Of a stretch of 64,000 nucleotides of DNA, positions 27,096-35,956 are shown one piece after another (within the stretch, counting starts at the first letter, position 1; every line of letters begins with the position of its first letter). The notes under the pieces were generated by a model that did no database searches, was not told the origin of the DNA, and saw only the letters and a program-made list of their open reading frames with translations. The DNA is from Rhizobium sp. SL86 (GTDB lineage Bacteria > Pseudomonadota > Alphaproteobacteria > Rhizobiales > Rhizobiaceae), in assembly GCF_026672545.1 (NCBI RefSeq), contig NZ_JAPPRJ010000001.1:1116001-1180000 (forward strand), given 5' to 3'. The position numbers and the translations under genes were made by a program.

Positions 27096-28301
27096 ATGGA
27101 GCACTTTTCAATTATTCAGGCCCTTTGTCGGGCGGCAATGGGCGAACCAACACCCGCACTGCGCAAACAAGTCGAGCGGCTAAGGGATGCTCTCGCCAAA
27201 GATGGTGAGGAAAAGCAGGCGGCATCGCTCGCGGGGATTCTTGCCACTGCGGAGCGTCTAAAGGAGATGGCTCCGAGTCGAATCGAGCGCTCCCGAGCGA
27301 ACCTGTCCGGCGAGACACTCGGTCGCAACACGCCGGTTCCTGTCGATCGTGAAACGGCCGCCGCCTTGGCGGAGATCATTTTTCCATCTGAAGTCGAGGG
27401 GGCAGCTCCGCTCTTCAATTCGACTGTGACGCAGGCAGTCGGAACGATTGTCGATGAATGGACCGATTTCGAGGCGCTCGCGACCGTTGATATCGTGCCT
27501 TCGAAGACGTGTTTAATCTACGGAGCGCCCGGCACGGGGAAAACACGACTGGCCCTCTGGGTGGCTCGCAGGTTGGGGTTGCCCGTTGTTCTCGTGAAGC
27601 TGGATGGTCTTGTTTCCTCGTTTCTTGGAACGACAGCACGAAATATTGGAAATCTCTTCGCGTTCGCCAATCGCTATCGTTGTGTCCTCCTGCTTGATGA
27701 ATTCGACGCGATTGCAAAGGTCCGCGACGATCCGCAGGAGGTCGGCGAGATCAAGCGCGTTGTGAATGCGCTTCTCCAAAATCTCGATGTTAGGCAAAAC
27801 ATCGGATTAACAATCGGCATCACCAATCACCCAAAGCTGCTTGATCCGGCAGTCTGGCGCCGTTTCGAGGTCCAGCTTGAGATCCCTAAGCCCGACTTTG
27901 AGGTGCGAAAGGCGATCGCCGCCATGTTTATGCCGCCTGTAACGGCTCCCGACAGCCATCTCCGTCTTATTGCGTGGTTCACCGAAGGTTCGACTGGGGC
28001 TGAGATCGAAGCGCTGGTAAGAACGTACAAGAAGGCTACCACGGTTCGCGAGGACGAGCGACGTGGGTTATTGGATACGCTCCGCCAATTTGCGACGCTC
28101 AACGCGGCTCGCATTCAGAGTGAGCGTCGAACGCTGTTGTTCGATGATCCCACAACTCTGTTCCGGGCCATGCGCGACGACCCCATCCTCGCATTTTCAA
28201 TGGCCGACATCGGCGAAATCGCAGGGAGGGATAAATCGACCGTAAGTCGTCAGCTTGGACGGCAGTCGAGTAAAGCCGATGCGGGGGTGAATCATGGCTA
28301 G
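27096..28301 (+). CDS. ietA: AAA ATPase IetA of an IetAS defence/stability pair
   Basis: 401-aa AAA ATPase. Walker A GAPGTGKT is at residues 143-150, Walker B CVLLLDEFDAI at about 196-206, and an Arg-finger-like WRRFEVQ follows. The C terminus holds a helix-turn-helix-like stretch, SMADIGEIAGRDKSTVSR. It overlaps the subtilase gene by 8 nt. AAA ATPase plus subtilase is the IetAS arrangement: first described as a stability/incompatibility locus on an Agrobacterium Ti plasmid and later reported as anti-phage. In that model IetA restrains or gates the protease. Confidence 0.82.
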   Translation: MEHFSIIQALCRAAMGEPTPALRKQVERLRDALAKDGEEKQAASLAGILATAERLKEMAPSRIERSRANLSGETLGRNTPVPVDRETAAALAEIIFPSEVEGAAPLFNSTVTQAVGTIVDEWTDFEALATVDIVPSKTCLIYGAPGTGKTRLALWVARRLGLPVVLVKLDGLVSSFLGTTARNIGNLFAFANRYRCVLLLDEFDAIAKVRDDPQEVGEIKRVVNALLQNLDVRQNIGLTIGITNHPKLLDPAVWRRFEVQLEIPKPDFEVRKAIAAMFMPPVTAPDSHLRLIAWFTEGSTGAEIEALVRTYKKATTVREDERRGLLDTLRQFATLNAARIQSERRTLLFDDPTTLFRAMRDDPILAFSMADIGEIAGRDKSTVSRQLGRQSSKADAGVNHG

Positions 28302-30795
28302 TCCGATCCAGATCGTCCTCAATCCGGACAATTATGAGGAAGCCCGAGAGGCGGGCGGCGGCGGCGGCCGCAAGGACTTCTTTGCTCACCGCGATCGGGA
28401 GTTTGGCGCCCACAAGGCAGCTCTGATCGAGCAGATCGACACTATCTCCGGGGTTCTTTCCGCGCAAGCGCAGGGACCGATCGGCTACGTCAAGGTCATC
28501 CTTAAACGAGATGCTTGGGCCAAGAGCCATCGACCCGTGGGGGCGCTCTTTCGCAGCGATCGGGTACCCGTAGTCGGGGGTGGGGATCTCGGCGTTATGA
28601 TTGTCGAAGGCCGCCCATCGGCTTTGGCGCAGGTGAAAGCCGAAATTGCCAAGGCCGAAACGCAGACCAGAATGCGTTACGACGAGAAAAAGGGGAAAGA
28701 GGTGCCGAACCCCTCGGCGCAAAAGAGCGAGACGGGAGCAATCGAGCGGATCGAACTCTACGGCGCTTCCGACAAGCGCAACTTTTCGGTCGAAGAGGCC
28801 GTTGCTTGGCTCGCCAATCCGATGACGGGAAGCGGGTATCAAGTTGAGTTGTTCGACGTTCTGCCGCCGCGTGCCGAATGGGATCGCCTCGACCCCGCGC
28901 ACAGACGTCTGGTCGAGTCCTTTGTTGCGGGCTTCAACGCCCTTGAACAAAGCTTGTCAGTGGAGCGTCTGCCGAACTGGAGGCAGCGCCTCCCTATGCT
29001 TTCCGTGCGCCTGGACCGAGCCGGAGATGGTGCCGTTCTACGGCTGACGAGCGTATCATCGAAGGAACGCCGGGAGCTCGCGCCCTTTGACCCGAATGTT
29101 CAACACCATAGCCGCTTGCTGGCATTCTTGGACACGCATCCCTTGGTCCGACGGATCGAGTTACCTGGCATCGTGGTGCGCTCTGCTCGCCCGGCAACGC
29201 CGGACCGCATTCGGCCAGCGCAAGCGGTCATGCCCGTTCGTGATAGTCGCAGAACTCATCCAAGGATGGGTATCATCGACGGCGGCATAAGCCCAGCGTT
29301 GGCTGACTGGGTTATCGATCGATGGGACGTGCTGGCCGACGAAGATATGGATCTATCCCATGGCACGTTTATTGGCGGGCTTGCAGTCGCTGGAGCAGGA
29401 ATAAATGGTGCGGAGACTTGCCCCGAACCCGACGGAATGGAGCTGGTTGACGTGGCCGTCTTCCCAAATGAGCAGAAGGCTGGGGCGTTTGCATCTTACT
29501 ATTCGGGTGGCCTCCCGCAGTTCTTCGATGAGATGGATGCGGCTGTCGCAGATGCGCGGGCGCGACACGGCGTGCGTGTTTTCAATATGAGTCTGAACAT
29601 CCTTCAGCCCGCCGCACCCGATCGCTACAGCCCACATGCGGTCCGACTCGACCAGATTGCCGAAGAAAACAATGCCGTCGTGTTCATTTCGGCCGGTAAC
29701 ATTCAGCCGCAAGACCTTCGCCCTGAGTGGCCGGTCGATGCAGCAACTGCCCTTTCCAACCTTGCGCTTGCGCGAAACGATGGACTCCTGACGCCAGCGG
29801 AGAGCGCGAGGAATGTTGCCGTCGCGGCGCTGAATCCTCCGGGGCACAGCGGTTGCTTGCCGTTCGCCCCAGCCCGTTTCAGTCGTCGGGGGCCTGGGCT
29901 TCGGTCCGGTGGAAAACCCGACCTTGCCCACATCGGAGGCGCGGGCACGCAGCACGCGACACTGGGGCACGGACTTTTCTCAATCCTTCCTGATGGAACA
30001 GTAATCGACGGTTGCGGGACCAGCTACGCCTCGCCTTTGATCGCAAAGACGGCAGCAGTCCTCGACCATGCTATCGAGGGCGAGGTTTCGCGTGAGACAC
30101 TCATCGGTTTGCTCGTGCACCACGCTGAGATTCCAGAACCCTTGAGCCAGAAAATGCTGGCGCCGGTGGCACGGCACCTTGTCGGGTTCGGGATGCCGCC
30201 GTCTGCTGAACGTATTCTGGAGACGGGCGATCATTCAATTACCCTGGTCTTCGCCTCGCGTATCCAGCACGGCCAGCAGATCAATTTCCGCTTCCCATGG
30301 CCAGCGTCCTTGGTCGGACCTGGCGGCAAATGCCGAGGGCGGGCGAAGTTGACGCTTGTATCGACGCCGCCGCTGGATGCGCGGTTCGGTTCCGAATTCG
30401 TCCGGGTCAACGTGAACGCCGTCCTGCAGCAGGAGCAGGATGAGGGAAAATGGAAGGGTCGCCTTGATCCGCTCTACCTCCCGTCGTCACGAGAGTCGCC
30501 GGCGGTCGAGGCGGAGCTAATCGAACATGACCTGAAATGGAGCCCCGTAAAGGTCCACGCCAAGACGTTCCCTCAGGGAGTTGGGCCTTCATCGAACTGG
30601 CGGCTGTTTGTTGAATATCTCACCCGCACTGGAGAGGTGATGCCAGAGGGGGGCGTCCCCTTCACGGCGATTTTAACCATCAGCGATCCAGAAGCGGAAA
30701 AGCCCGTTTTCAATGACATGCGGCAAAGCCTTCAGGCGATCGGTACGCAGATCGCTGACATTCGGACGGCCGCACGCATTACGCCGCGCGTTTAG
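28294..30795 (+). CDS. ietS: Subtilisin-like serine protease IetS
   Basis: 833-aa cytoplasmic S8 peptidase without a signal peptide. The catalytic triad is visible: Asp in MGIIDGGIS (about residue 329), His in LSHGTFIGG (about 356) and Ser in CGTSYASP (about 577). A long N-terminal region of about 300 residues of unknown role precedes the peptidase domain, and about 200 residues follow it. The start lies inside ietA (8-nt overlap), so the two are translationally coupled. A partner in an abortive, proteolytic defence or addiction module is the best reading. Confidence 0.85.
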   Translation: MASPIQIVLNPDNYEEAREAGGGGGRKDFFAHRDREFGAHKAALIEQIDTISGVLSAQAQGPIGYVKVILKRDAWAKSHRPVGALFRSDRVPVVGGGDLGVMIVEGRPSALAQVKAEIAKAETQTRMRYDEKKGKEVPNPSAQKSETGAIERIELYGASDKRNFSVEEAVAWLANPMTGSGYQVELFDVLPPRAEWDRLDPAHRRLVESFVAGFNALEQSLSVERLPNWRQRLPMLSVRLDRAGDGAVLRLTSVSSKERRELAPFDPNVQHHSRLLAFLDTHPLVRRIELPGIVVRSARPATPDRIRPAQAVMPVRDSRRTHPRMGIIDGGISPALADWVIDRWDVLADEDMDLSHGTFIGGLAVAGAGINGAETCPEPDGMELVDVAVFPNEQKAGAFASYYSGGLPQFFDEMDAAVADARARHGVRVFNMSLNILQPAAPDRYSPHAVRLDQIAEENNAVVFISAGNIQPQDLRPEWPVDAATALSNLALARNDGLLTPAESARNVAVAALNPPGHSGCLPFAPARFSRRGPGLRSGGKPDLAHIGGAGTQHATLGHGLFSILPDGTVIDGCGTSYASPLIAKTAAVLDHAIEGEVSRETLIGLLVHHAEIPEPLSQKMLAPVARHLVGFGMPPSAERILETGDHSITLVFASRIQHGQQINFRFPWPASLVGPGGKCRGRAKLTLVSTPPLDARFGSEFVRVNVNAVLQQEQDEGKWKGRLDPLYLPSSRESPAVEAELIEHDLKWSPVKVHAKTFPQGVGPSSNWRLFVEYLTRTGEVMPEGGVPFTAILTISDPEAEKPVFNDMRQSLQAIGTQIADIRTAARITPRV

Positions 30796-30895
30796 CGCTG
30801 ATATCGACAATGGAGTGATCAAGAGCACCGAACAATCGGCGATGAACATAAGCTCTCCGGGGTGTAAACTGATGTGCTGGTGACATGGAGGAACA

Positions 30896-31135
30896 ATGGC
30901 AACGATCATTCATCTCGGACCAGACAATCCTATCCCGCCGGAGCGGCATGTCGCCGTTGTTGTCCATCGAGACCACATGGGGATGGAAAAGGGATATTTC
31001 TACGATAGCGCCGAACAGGACACCGGTGGATCAGGGCCATTCGACTGGCGCATGGCCGAAGCAATCGAGCGGGCCGAGCGGTTTGCGATCGACCGGAAGA
31101 TTCCACTCGTCATCGTCCGCGCCAAAAGAAATTGA
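30896..31135 (+). CDS. Small conserved-looking protein downstream of IetAS
   Basis: 79-aa soluble protein, MATIIHLGPDNPIPPERHVA at the start, with no recognised domain. GGAGG lies 5 nt before the ATG, a strong RBS. It is followed 9 nt later by the nuclease-fold gene, so the two are likely co-transcribed. It contains His-rich HRDHMGMEKGYFYDS and a basic C terminus. It may belong with the next gene as part of the defence block; function unknown. Confidence 0.6.
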   Translation: MATIIHLGPDNPIPPERHVAVVVHRDHMGMEKGYFYDSAEQDTGGSGPFDWRMAEAIERAERFAIDRKIPLVIVRAKRN

Positions 31136-31144
31136 GCCTCAGCT

Positions 31145-32083
31145 ATGCCCTCTCGCCTCGTTCAGCGTATTCATTTCGAAGATTTCGGCGGTACCGAGTT
31201 CGAGCGGCTTGTCTTTGCCTATCACGTGCGCGCAGGTTGGACGGATCTTGCTTGGTTCGGTCAGACCGGCAGTGACGAAGGACGCGATATCGTCGGGAGA
31301 GAGCTGATCGAGAGTGGGGGATATAGATCCAGTGTCATTCAGTGCGTCAATCGTAAAACGCTGACACAAAAGAAGGCCGAAGAAGATATGATGCGCGCCA
31401 TTGCAGCATCTCGTGGTAATCTAAAAGCATTCAAATTTGTGGTGGGCGGTACTGTTTCTGCAGCGAGGCGCGATGCGGTCGAAGAGGCGGCGGTCAAGGC
31501 GGGCATAACGTCATTAGCGATATGGTCAGGAGTTGATTTTGAAGAACATCTCCGTTTGATCGGAGAGGATCTCCTCCGGCGTTTCTGCGACGGCGATCCG
31601 TTTCCGGATCGGCCGGACGAACTCTGCCATTTCGCAAGCGATTTTCCCGGCCTGACTGATATTGATGCGTTGGAGCAGATGGCAGTCGTATTCCAACGAC
31701 CAGTCTTTCAGACTTGGTTTCAGGAAGAAAGCTCCCTGCCTGCGTTTCAGACTGCCATCGAAGACACAATTGCCGCGCTCAACACCGGCGTCTGGCGCAC
31801 ACGCGAAGGTGAGACTATCCGCCGGATACCTTCGCTTCATCACTTAAGGAACCCTCAAGTCAAAGCCAAAGTCAGGAAAGCGTCGGAACTTGTCGACAAA
31901 TTGCGCCGGACCTTTATTGCCGGTCTGCGAGACAAAACGATTAGGCCATGCGGCTGTGGCAATCCAAGCTGCCCCACCTTCATGATTGATCGGACCGTGG
32001 CAGCAAGCTTGGACGACATTCGAAAGATGGCTTTGGACGCATTTCGTGAGGCGTACAGCCCCTTTGATGTTCATTTGCAGTGA
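31145..32083 (+). CDS. Mrr-like restriction-endonuclease-fold protein
   Basis: 312-aa protein. The first 150 residues follow the Mrr-type PD-(D/E)xK layout: FERLVFAYH helix, GSDEGRDI with the metal Asp (D48), then VIQCVNRK at 64-71. The usual QxK is here Q66-C-V68, so the Lys is missing at its normal place, with N-R-K just after. Then FKFVVGG and an IWSGVDFEEHL helix as in Mrr. The C terminus has clustered cysteines C269, C271 and C276 (CGCGNPSC). Placed next to IetAS, a defence effector is likely; catalysis is uncertain. Confidence 0.6.
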   Translation: MPSRLVQRIHFEDFGGTEFERLVFAYHVRAGWTDLAWFGQTGSDEGRDIVGRELIESGGYRSSVIQCVNRKTLTQKKAEEDMMRAIAASRGNLKAFKFVVGGTVSAARRDAVEEAAVKAGITSLAIWSGVDFEEHLRLIGEDLLRRFCDGDPFPDRPDELCHFASDFPGLTDIDALEQMAVVFQRPVFQTWFQEESSLPAFQTAIEDTIAALNTGVWRTREGETIRRIPSLHHLRNPQVKAKVRKASELVDKLRRTFIAGLRDKTIRPCGCGNPSCPTFMIDRTVAASLDDIRKMALDAFREAYSPFDVHLQ

Positions 32084-32299
32084 CCTGCATCCGAACTGGA
32101 AGGGAATGAGGTTAACCTTTGATGCGAGGTCTTACCAACTGAGTTCTTGGTAAAACCCTTGCGGAAAAGGGAAAAGCGCTGTTCGCGGTGTTTTGGCGCA
32201 ACATACGGCGGTACACGTGGAAAGATGAAGAGGTCGAAAGACTGCATTCAAGCGGGTCCGTTACCGCAGGCAGGAAGTGGACTGTCTCGTCGTTGCCGT

Positions 32300-32683
32300 T
32301 CATGCCCGCTGAGATTGAGCCCTGACTTGCCGCGTCCGCCGCTGGCGAACATCAGGCGCCGGCGCTTTGGGTATGGCGTCCGCATCCGATGCTCGGCGCC
32401 TCTCGTTGAGCCAAGCTTCGACCTCGGCCAGATCCCACACCACGCATCGTGGCGTCAGGAAGAAGCGCTTGGGAAACTCGCCGCGCCGTTCCATCTCGTA
32501 GATCGTCGTGTCGGCGAGTGGCACGATTTTGCGCAGCTCCGGGCGACGGATCACGCGCTTGAACAGGGCAGCGGGCGGCTGAAACCGCTTGGAGCCGCTC
32601 TCGGCAGGCTCGTTGGCGGGTGGCTGCATGGTATCGGAGGCCAAGGTCCGATCTTCTCGAGAAATCGTCTGTTCGCGTTTCAT
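32300..32683 (-). CDS. AlpA-family helix-turn-helix regulator
   Basis: 127-aa protein with an AlpA/excisionase-type winged helix near its C-terminal half: RRPELRKIVPLADTTIYEME, then GEFPKRFFLTPRCVVWD and the helix VEAWLNERR. AlpA proteins regulate integrase or excision in genomic islands. The start at 32683 has AAGG about 10 nt upstream; a further upstream extension and a later ATG at 32629 are possible. It is transcribed against the rest of the backbone, towards the defence genes. Confidence 0.8.
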   Translation of the reverse strand: MKREQTISREDRTLASDTMQPPANEPAESGSKRFQPPAALFKRVIRRPELRKIVPLADTTIYEMERRGEFPKRFFLTPRCVVWDLAEVEAWLNERRRASDADAIPKAPAPDVRQRRTRQVRAQSQRA

Positions 32684-33042
32684 TTCGATCGCCTTCGATC
32701 GCAGTGGAATGACTGCGACCAAGGTGATGCATGTCGCTCGTTCATTGAAGACATCGGGCGTCGGCGTGCGGGAAACGGCGGCCATCGCGCGAGAATCGGA
32801 GGCAATCGCGAGCGACACTTCACCCCTTATTCCCCAAAGCCCGGCGCGTTCTTTCCTGAGCGTACTATGCCTGTGGCCTTCGATCTTCCCCTCTCAACGA
32901 GCTCTGGTAACGCTGGCCGCCGCCGCGGCGCGGTCAAGCCCGGCCCGCACCGGACCGTGTAGGGCCTGACCGCGCCGCTCGATTGCGCCGGCCGAACGCC
33001 TCCTCGCCCTCGATCGGAGGGTGACATCGAAGGGAGGCCGAC
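32684..33042. other. Divergent intergenic region alpA/DUF2958 with a long inverted repeat
   Basis: 359 nt between divergent starts. Its right part holds the 17-bp-arm inverted repeat at 32925-32978. No further gene seen. Confidence 0.4.
32925..32978. repeat. Long inverted repeat upstream of the DUF2958 gene
   Basis: Arms of 17 nt (32925-32941 and 32962-32978, core GGCGCGGTCA/TGACCGCGCC) with a single mismatch and a 20-nt loop. It can form a strong stem in the leader of the DUF2958 transcript or serve as a protein site. Confidence 0.6.
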
Positions 33043-33396
33043 ATGACCGCAGCTCTCATCACCAACGAACTCTATGCCCGGCTTCTCGCCAATGGTGCTC
33101 GCAGCGCCGCCGGCGAGGACATCGATCCGCGTCCTGTCGTCAAGCTCTTCACACCGGACGCTGGCGCCATCTGGCTTCTCACCGAAGCCGATCCCGAAGA
33201 CCCCGACTGTCTGTTCGGCCTTTGCGATCTCGGCCTTGGCGAACCTGAACTCGGTTACGTCAGTCTTGCCGAAATCCGATCGGTGCGCGGACGTCTCCGG
33301 CTTCCGGTCGAACGCGACCTCCACTTCAAGGCCGAGCATCCGCTGAGTTGGTATGCCGGGTGCGCCCGCCAATCCGGCAGGATCGTCACCGCCTGA
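33043..33396 (+). CDS. DUF2958 domain protein
   Basis: 117-aa protein of the DUF2958 family, common on rhizobial ICEs and plasmids. Typical segments: ITNELYARLLANGAR, PVVKLFTPDAGAIWLLTE, then GLGEPELGYVSLAEI and ERDLHFKAEHPLSWYA. The role is unknown. The gene has a structured leader and is followed by a strong hairpin, so it is probably transcribed alone. Confidence 0.88.
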   Translation: MTAALITNELYARLLANGARSAAGEDIDPRPVVKLFTPDAGAIWLLTEADPEDPDCLFGLCDLGLGEPELGYVSLAEIRSVRGRLRLPVERDLHFKAEHPLSWYAGCARQSGRIVTA

Positions 33397-33407
33397 CGAT
33401 CGCAACC

Positions 33408-33431
33408 GCGCTCCGCCTTCGGGCGGGGCGC
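33408..33431 (+). terminator. Terminator-like hairpin after DUF2958
   Basis: A 10-bp stem GCGCTCCGCC/GGCGGGGCGC (one wobble) is closed by a TTCG tetraloop. Only a short TTCGTC follows. Confidence 0.65.
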
Positions 33432-33590
33432 TTCGTCGTGCTCATGATCCGTCCGGAGACGGAAAGACGGCGATCAGGATGCACGGCTTTCAGGTTCGGA
33501 GGCTTTGCACATCCTGATCCGGTTCCCATGCCCGGCGCCCGCTGGCGCTCATGCCGGGCAGTTGCTTGGGGGCGCTGCCCCCTGGCGCGG

Positions 33591-33786
33591 TGCAAGGGAT
33601 CGCTGACGCTCGGCCGGGACGGTTTCCCCGGCCTTCCGCGCGGATGCGTGTTTCAGATCCTCGCCCATAGGTTCGATCCGCTTGTGCAGGCCGGGTGATC
33701 CCCCTCCGTCTCGGCCGCCCTTGCATCTTGCACCCCCCGGTCTCGGCGACGGCCAGGGTTGCAGCGCAGCGCTGCGCTCCAACCCA
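33591..33786 (+). repeat. Leader repeat, copy 1 (upstream of parB)
   Basis: Diverged direct repeat of 38144-38305. The last 52 nt (33735-33786) are identical to 38254-38305 and contain the 30-bp near-perfect palindrome 33756-33785, centred on GCGCAGCGCTGCGC. Each copy ends about 20 nt before a start codon, just upstream of the ribosome binding site. Confidence 0.85.
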
Positions 33787-33804
33787 AGCCAAAGGATCAA
33801 GATC

Positions 33805-35820
33805 ATGACCGACACCATCGAAACGACCGCCACGGTTTCCGAAGCCCCCGCCGAGAACGGCGCGGTGCTATTCGTGCCGTTGAACAAGTTGAAGAAGTCG
33901 CCCCGCAACGCCCGCAAGACCCCGCATAGCGAAGCCCATATCGAGGCGCTGGCGGCGAGCATCGCTGCCAAGGGGATGCTGCAAAATCTGGTGGTGGAGC
34001 CGGAAACGAACGCGGACGGCGAGCCGACCGGCAGCTATTTCGTGACCATCGGCGAAGGCCGCAGACTGGCGCAGGTGCTGCGGGTGAAGCGCAAGCAGAT
34101 CAAGAAGACCGAGCAGATCCGCTGCGTTCTGGATACCGAGAACGATGCGACAGAGATCAGCCTCGACGAGAACGTCACCCGCGAGGCGATGCACCCCGCC
34201 GACCAGTTCGAGCGGTTCCGCGAGCTTGCCGACAATCGCGGATGGGGTGCGGAAGAAATCGCCGCCCGGTTCGGCGTGACCGCCCATGTCGTCAGACAGC
34301 GGCTCCGCCTTGGTGCCGTCAGCCCGAAGCTGATGCAGGTCTATCGGGACGGCGGCTTGTCGCTGGACCAGTTGATGGCCTTCGCTATCACCGAAGACCA
34401 TGACCGGCAGGAGCAGGTCTACGAGAACCTGTCGTGGAACCGCGACCCTTCCACCATCCGGCGCGACCTCACCAAGATGAATGTCGCGGCCACCGACCGA
34501 CGCTCGATCTTCGTCGGCACGGACGCCTATGCGGAGGCGGGCGGCACCATCATCCGCGACCTCTTCACCGAGGACCGGGGCGGCTATTTCGAGGACGCCG
34601 CGCTGCTGGATCGGCTCGTCATGGACAAGTTGGAAGGCATCGCCGCCGAGGTACAGGCAGTCGAGGGATGGAAGTGGGCTTCCGTTCACATCGACTTCCC
34701 CCATGCGCATGGGATGCGCCGGACCTATCCGCATCCGGTGGACCTGTCGGAGGAAGACGCCACTGCCTATGGCGCCGCGCAAGAAGAGTACAATCGCCTG
34801 TCGTCGGAATATGAAGGCTATGAGGAATTGCCGGACGAGGCGGACCGGCGGTTCGCCGAGCTTGAAGGGGAGATCGAGCGGATCGACGCCAAGCGCCACG
34901 CCTATGACGCCGACGAGATCGCGCGCGGTGGCGCGTTCGTCATCCTGAACCATGACGGCACGGCCCGCATCGAACGCGGCTTCATCCGCGCCGAGGACGA
35001 AGCCCCGGAACCGGAGGGCACGGAGGATGCGACCGTCAACGAGGAAGGCGAAATCGTCGGGGACGAGGGAAACGGCGAAGACGCCGAACCACTGCCGGAC
35101 GACGAGGAGACTGAAGACGCGGGCAAGCCGCTATCGGACCTTCTCATCCGCGACCTGACGGCCCATCGCACCCTTGGTCTGCGTCTCGCCCTTGGCGAGC
35201 AGCCGGATATGGCGCTTGTCGCCATTGTCCATGCGTTGGCGGCGCAGACCTTCTATCGAGCCGGGGAAGCGTTCTGCCTCGAAATCCGGCTGACCAGCGC
35301 CTATCTTGCCTCCTATGCGGACGGGATCGAGGACACGCCCACTGCGAAGGCGCTGGCGGATCGTCATGCCGGATGGGCGTCGGACATGCCCCGCGACGTG
35401 GCGGACCTGTGGGGCTTCGTCGCCGGTCTGGATCAGGCGAGCCTTATGGCCTTGCTCGCCCATTGCGTATCGCTGACCGTCAATGCGGTTCGGGTGCCGT
35501 GGGAGCAGAAGCCCCATGCCCGTGCGATGGCTTCAAGGCTGGCGAGCGCGGTCGCGCTGGACATGACGGCGCATTGGACCCCGACCGAGCGGACCTATCT
35601 GGGCCGTGTCACCAAGGCGCATATCCTCGCAGCCGTGCGGGAAGCGGTCAGTGATGACGCTGCCGAGCGAATTGCGGGCTTGAAGAAGACGGAGATGGCG
35701 CAGGCTGCCGAACAGCTTCTCGCTGGCACCGGCTGGCTGCCTTTCGTGCTGCGCCCCGCACGGCCCGTAGATATCGAAGCTGCGCCGGAAGCCGACGCCT
35801 ACCTGCAAGCTGCCGAGTGA
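33805..35820 (+). CDS. ParB/RepB/Spo0J-type protein of the ICE
   Basis: 671-aa DNA-binding protein. The N-terminal ParB/Srx CTP-binding domain (about 22-110) contains GEGRR at 83-87 and SLDENVTREAMHP (about 119-131). A HTH follows at about 148-170 (EEIAARFGVTAHVVRQRL). The middle has an acidic stretch of about 70 residues (EAPEPEGTED onward). Such long ParB proteins are hallmarks of this ICE family and of some plasmids. They are not paired with the ParA downstream in one operon, so a partition role is inference. The start at 33805 has AAAGGATC upstream. Confidence 0.88.
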   Translation: MTDTIETTATVSEAPAENGAVLFVPLNKLKKSPRNARKTPHSEAHIEALAASIAAKGMLQNLVVEPETNADGEPTGSYFVTIGEGRRLAQVLRVKRKQIKKTEQIRCVLDTENDATEISLDENVTREAMHPADQFERFRELADNRGWGAEEIAARFGVTAHVVRQRLRLGAVSPKLMQVYRDGGLSLDQLMAFAITEDHDRQEQVYENLSWNRDPSTIRRDLTKMNVAATDRRSIFVGTDAYAEAGGTIIRDLFTEDRGGYFEDAALLDRLVMDKLEGIAAEVQAVEGWKWASVHIDFPHAHGMRRTYPHPVDLSEEDATAYGAAQEEYNRLSSEYEGYEELPDEADRRFAELEGEIERIDAKRHAYDADEIARGGAFVILNHDGTARIERGFIRAEDEAPEPEGTEDATVNEEGEIVGDEGNGEDAEPLPDDEETEDAGKPLSDLLIRDLTAHRTLGLRLALGEQPDMALVAIVHALAAQTFYRAGEAFCLEIRLTSAYLASYADGIEDTPTAKALADRHAGWASDMPRDVADLWGFVAGLDQASLMALLAHCVSLTVNAVRVPWEQKPHARAMASRLASAVALDMTAHWTPTERTYLGRVTKAHILAAVREAVSDDAAERIAGLKKTEMAQAAEQLLAGTGWLPFVLRPARPVDIEAAPEADAYLQAAE

Positions 35821-35826
35821 GGATCG

Positions 35827-35854
35827 GGCCGGGATCGTGCAAGCGATCCCGGCC
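35827..35854 (+). terminator. Terminator of parB (first of three hairpins)
   Basis: A perfect 11-bp stem GGCCGGGATCG/CGATCCCGGCC with a 6-nt loop, followed by a pyrimidine-rich TTCCTGCTTTCTC. Confidence 0.8.
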
Positions 35855-35883
35855 TTCCTGCTTTCTCATCATCCCAAAAATCG

Positions 35884-35914
35884 CGGTCGCGCGGGGATCG
35901 ACCCCGCGCGACCG
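35884..35914 (+). repeat. Second hairpin in the parB-membrane protein gap
   Basis: A perfect 13-bp stem CGGTCGCGCGGGG/CCCCGCGCGACCG with loop ATCGA. Very stable; no T run follows. Confidence 0.8.
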
Positions 35915-35916
35915 AT

Positions 35917-35939
35917 CCGATGACCGTCGCGGTCATCGG
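35917..35939 (+). repeat. Third hairpin, directly before the RBS of the membrane protein gene
   Basis: A perfect 10-bp stem CCGATGACCG/CGGTCATCGG with a TCG loop. It ends about 5 nt before GGAGG and could control access of the ribosome. Confidence 0.75.
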
Positions 35940-35956
35940 TGCAGGAGGACTCTACA

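Larger units (their letters stand above)
33397..33804. promoter_or_regulatory. Structured leader region of parB
   Basis: 408 nt with no gene. It starts with the DUF2958 terminator and continues with several GC-rich inverted repeats: TGCCCGGC/GCCGGGCA at about 33528-33560, and GGGGGC/GCCCCC around 33570. The second half (33591-33786) is repeated upstream of the DUF932 gene. Confidence 0.5.

Noticed and set aside
32084..32299. Possible small gene after the Mrr-like gene
   Set aside because: No frame with an RBS and protein-like composition; treated as intergenic.
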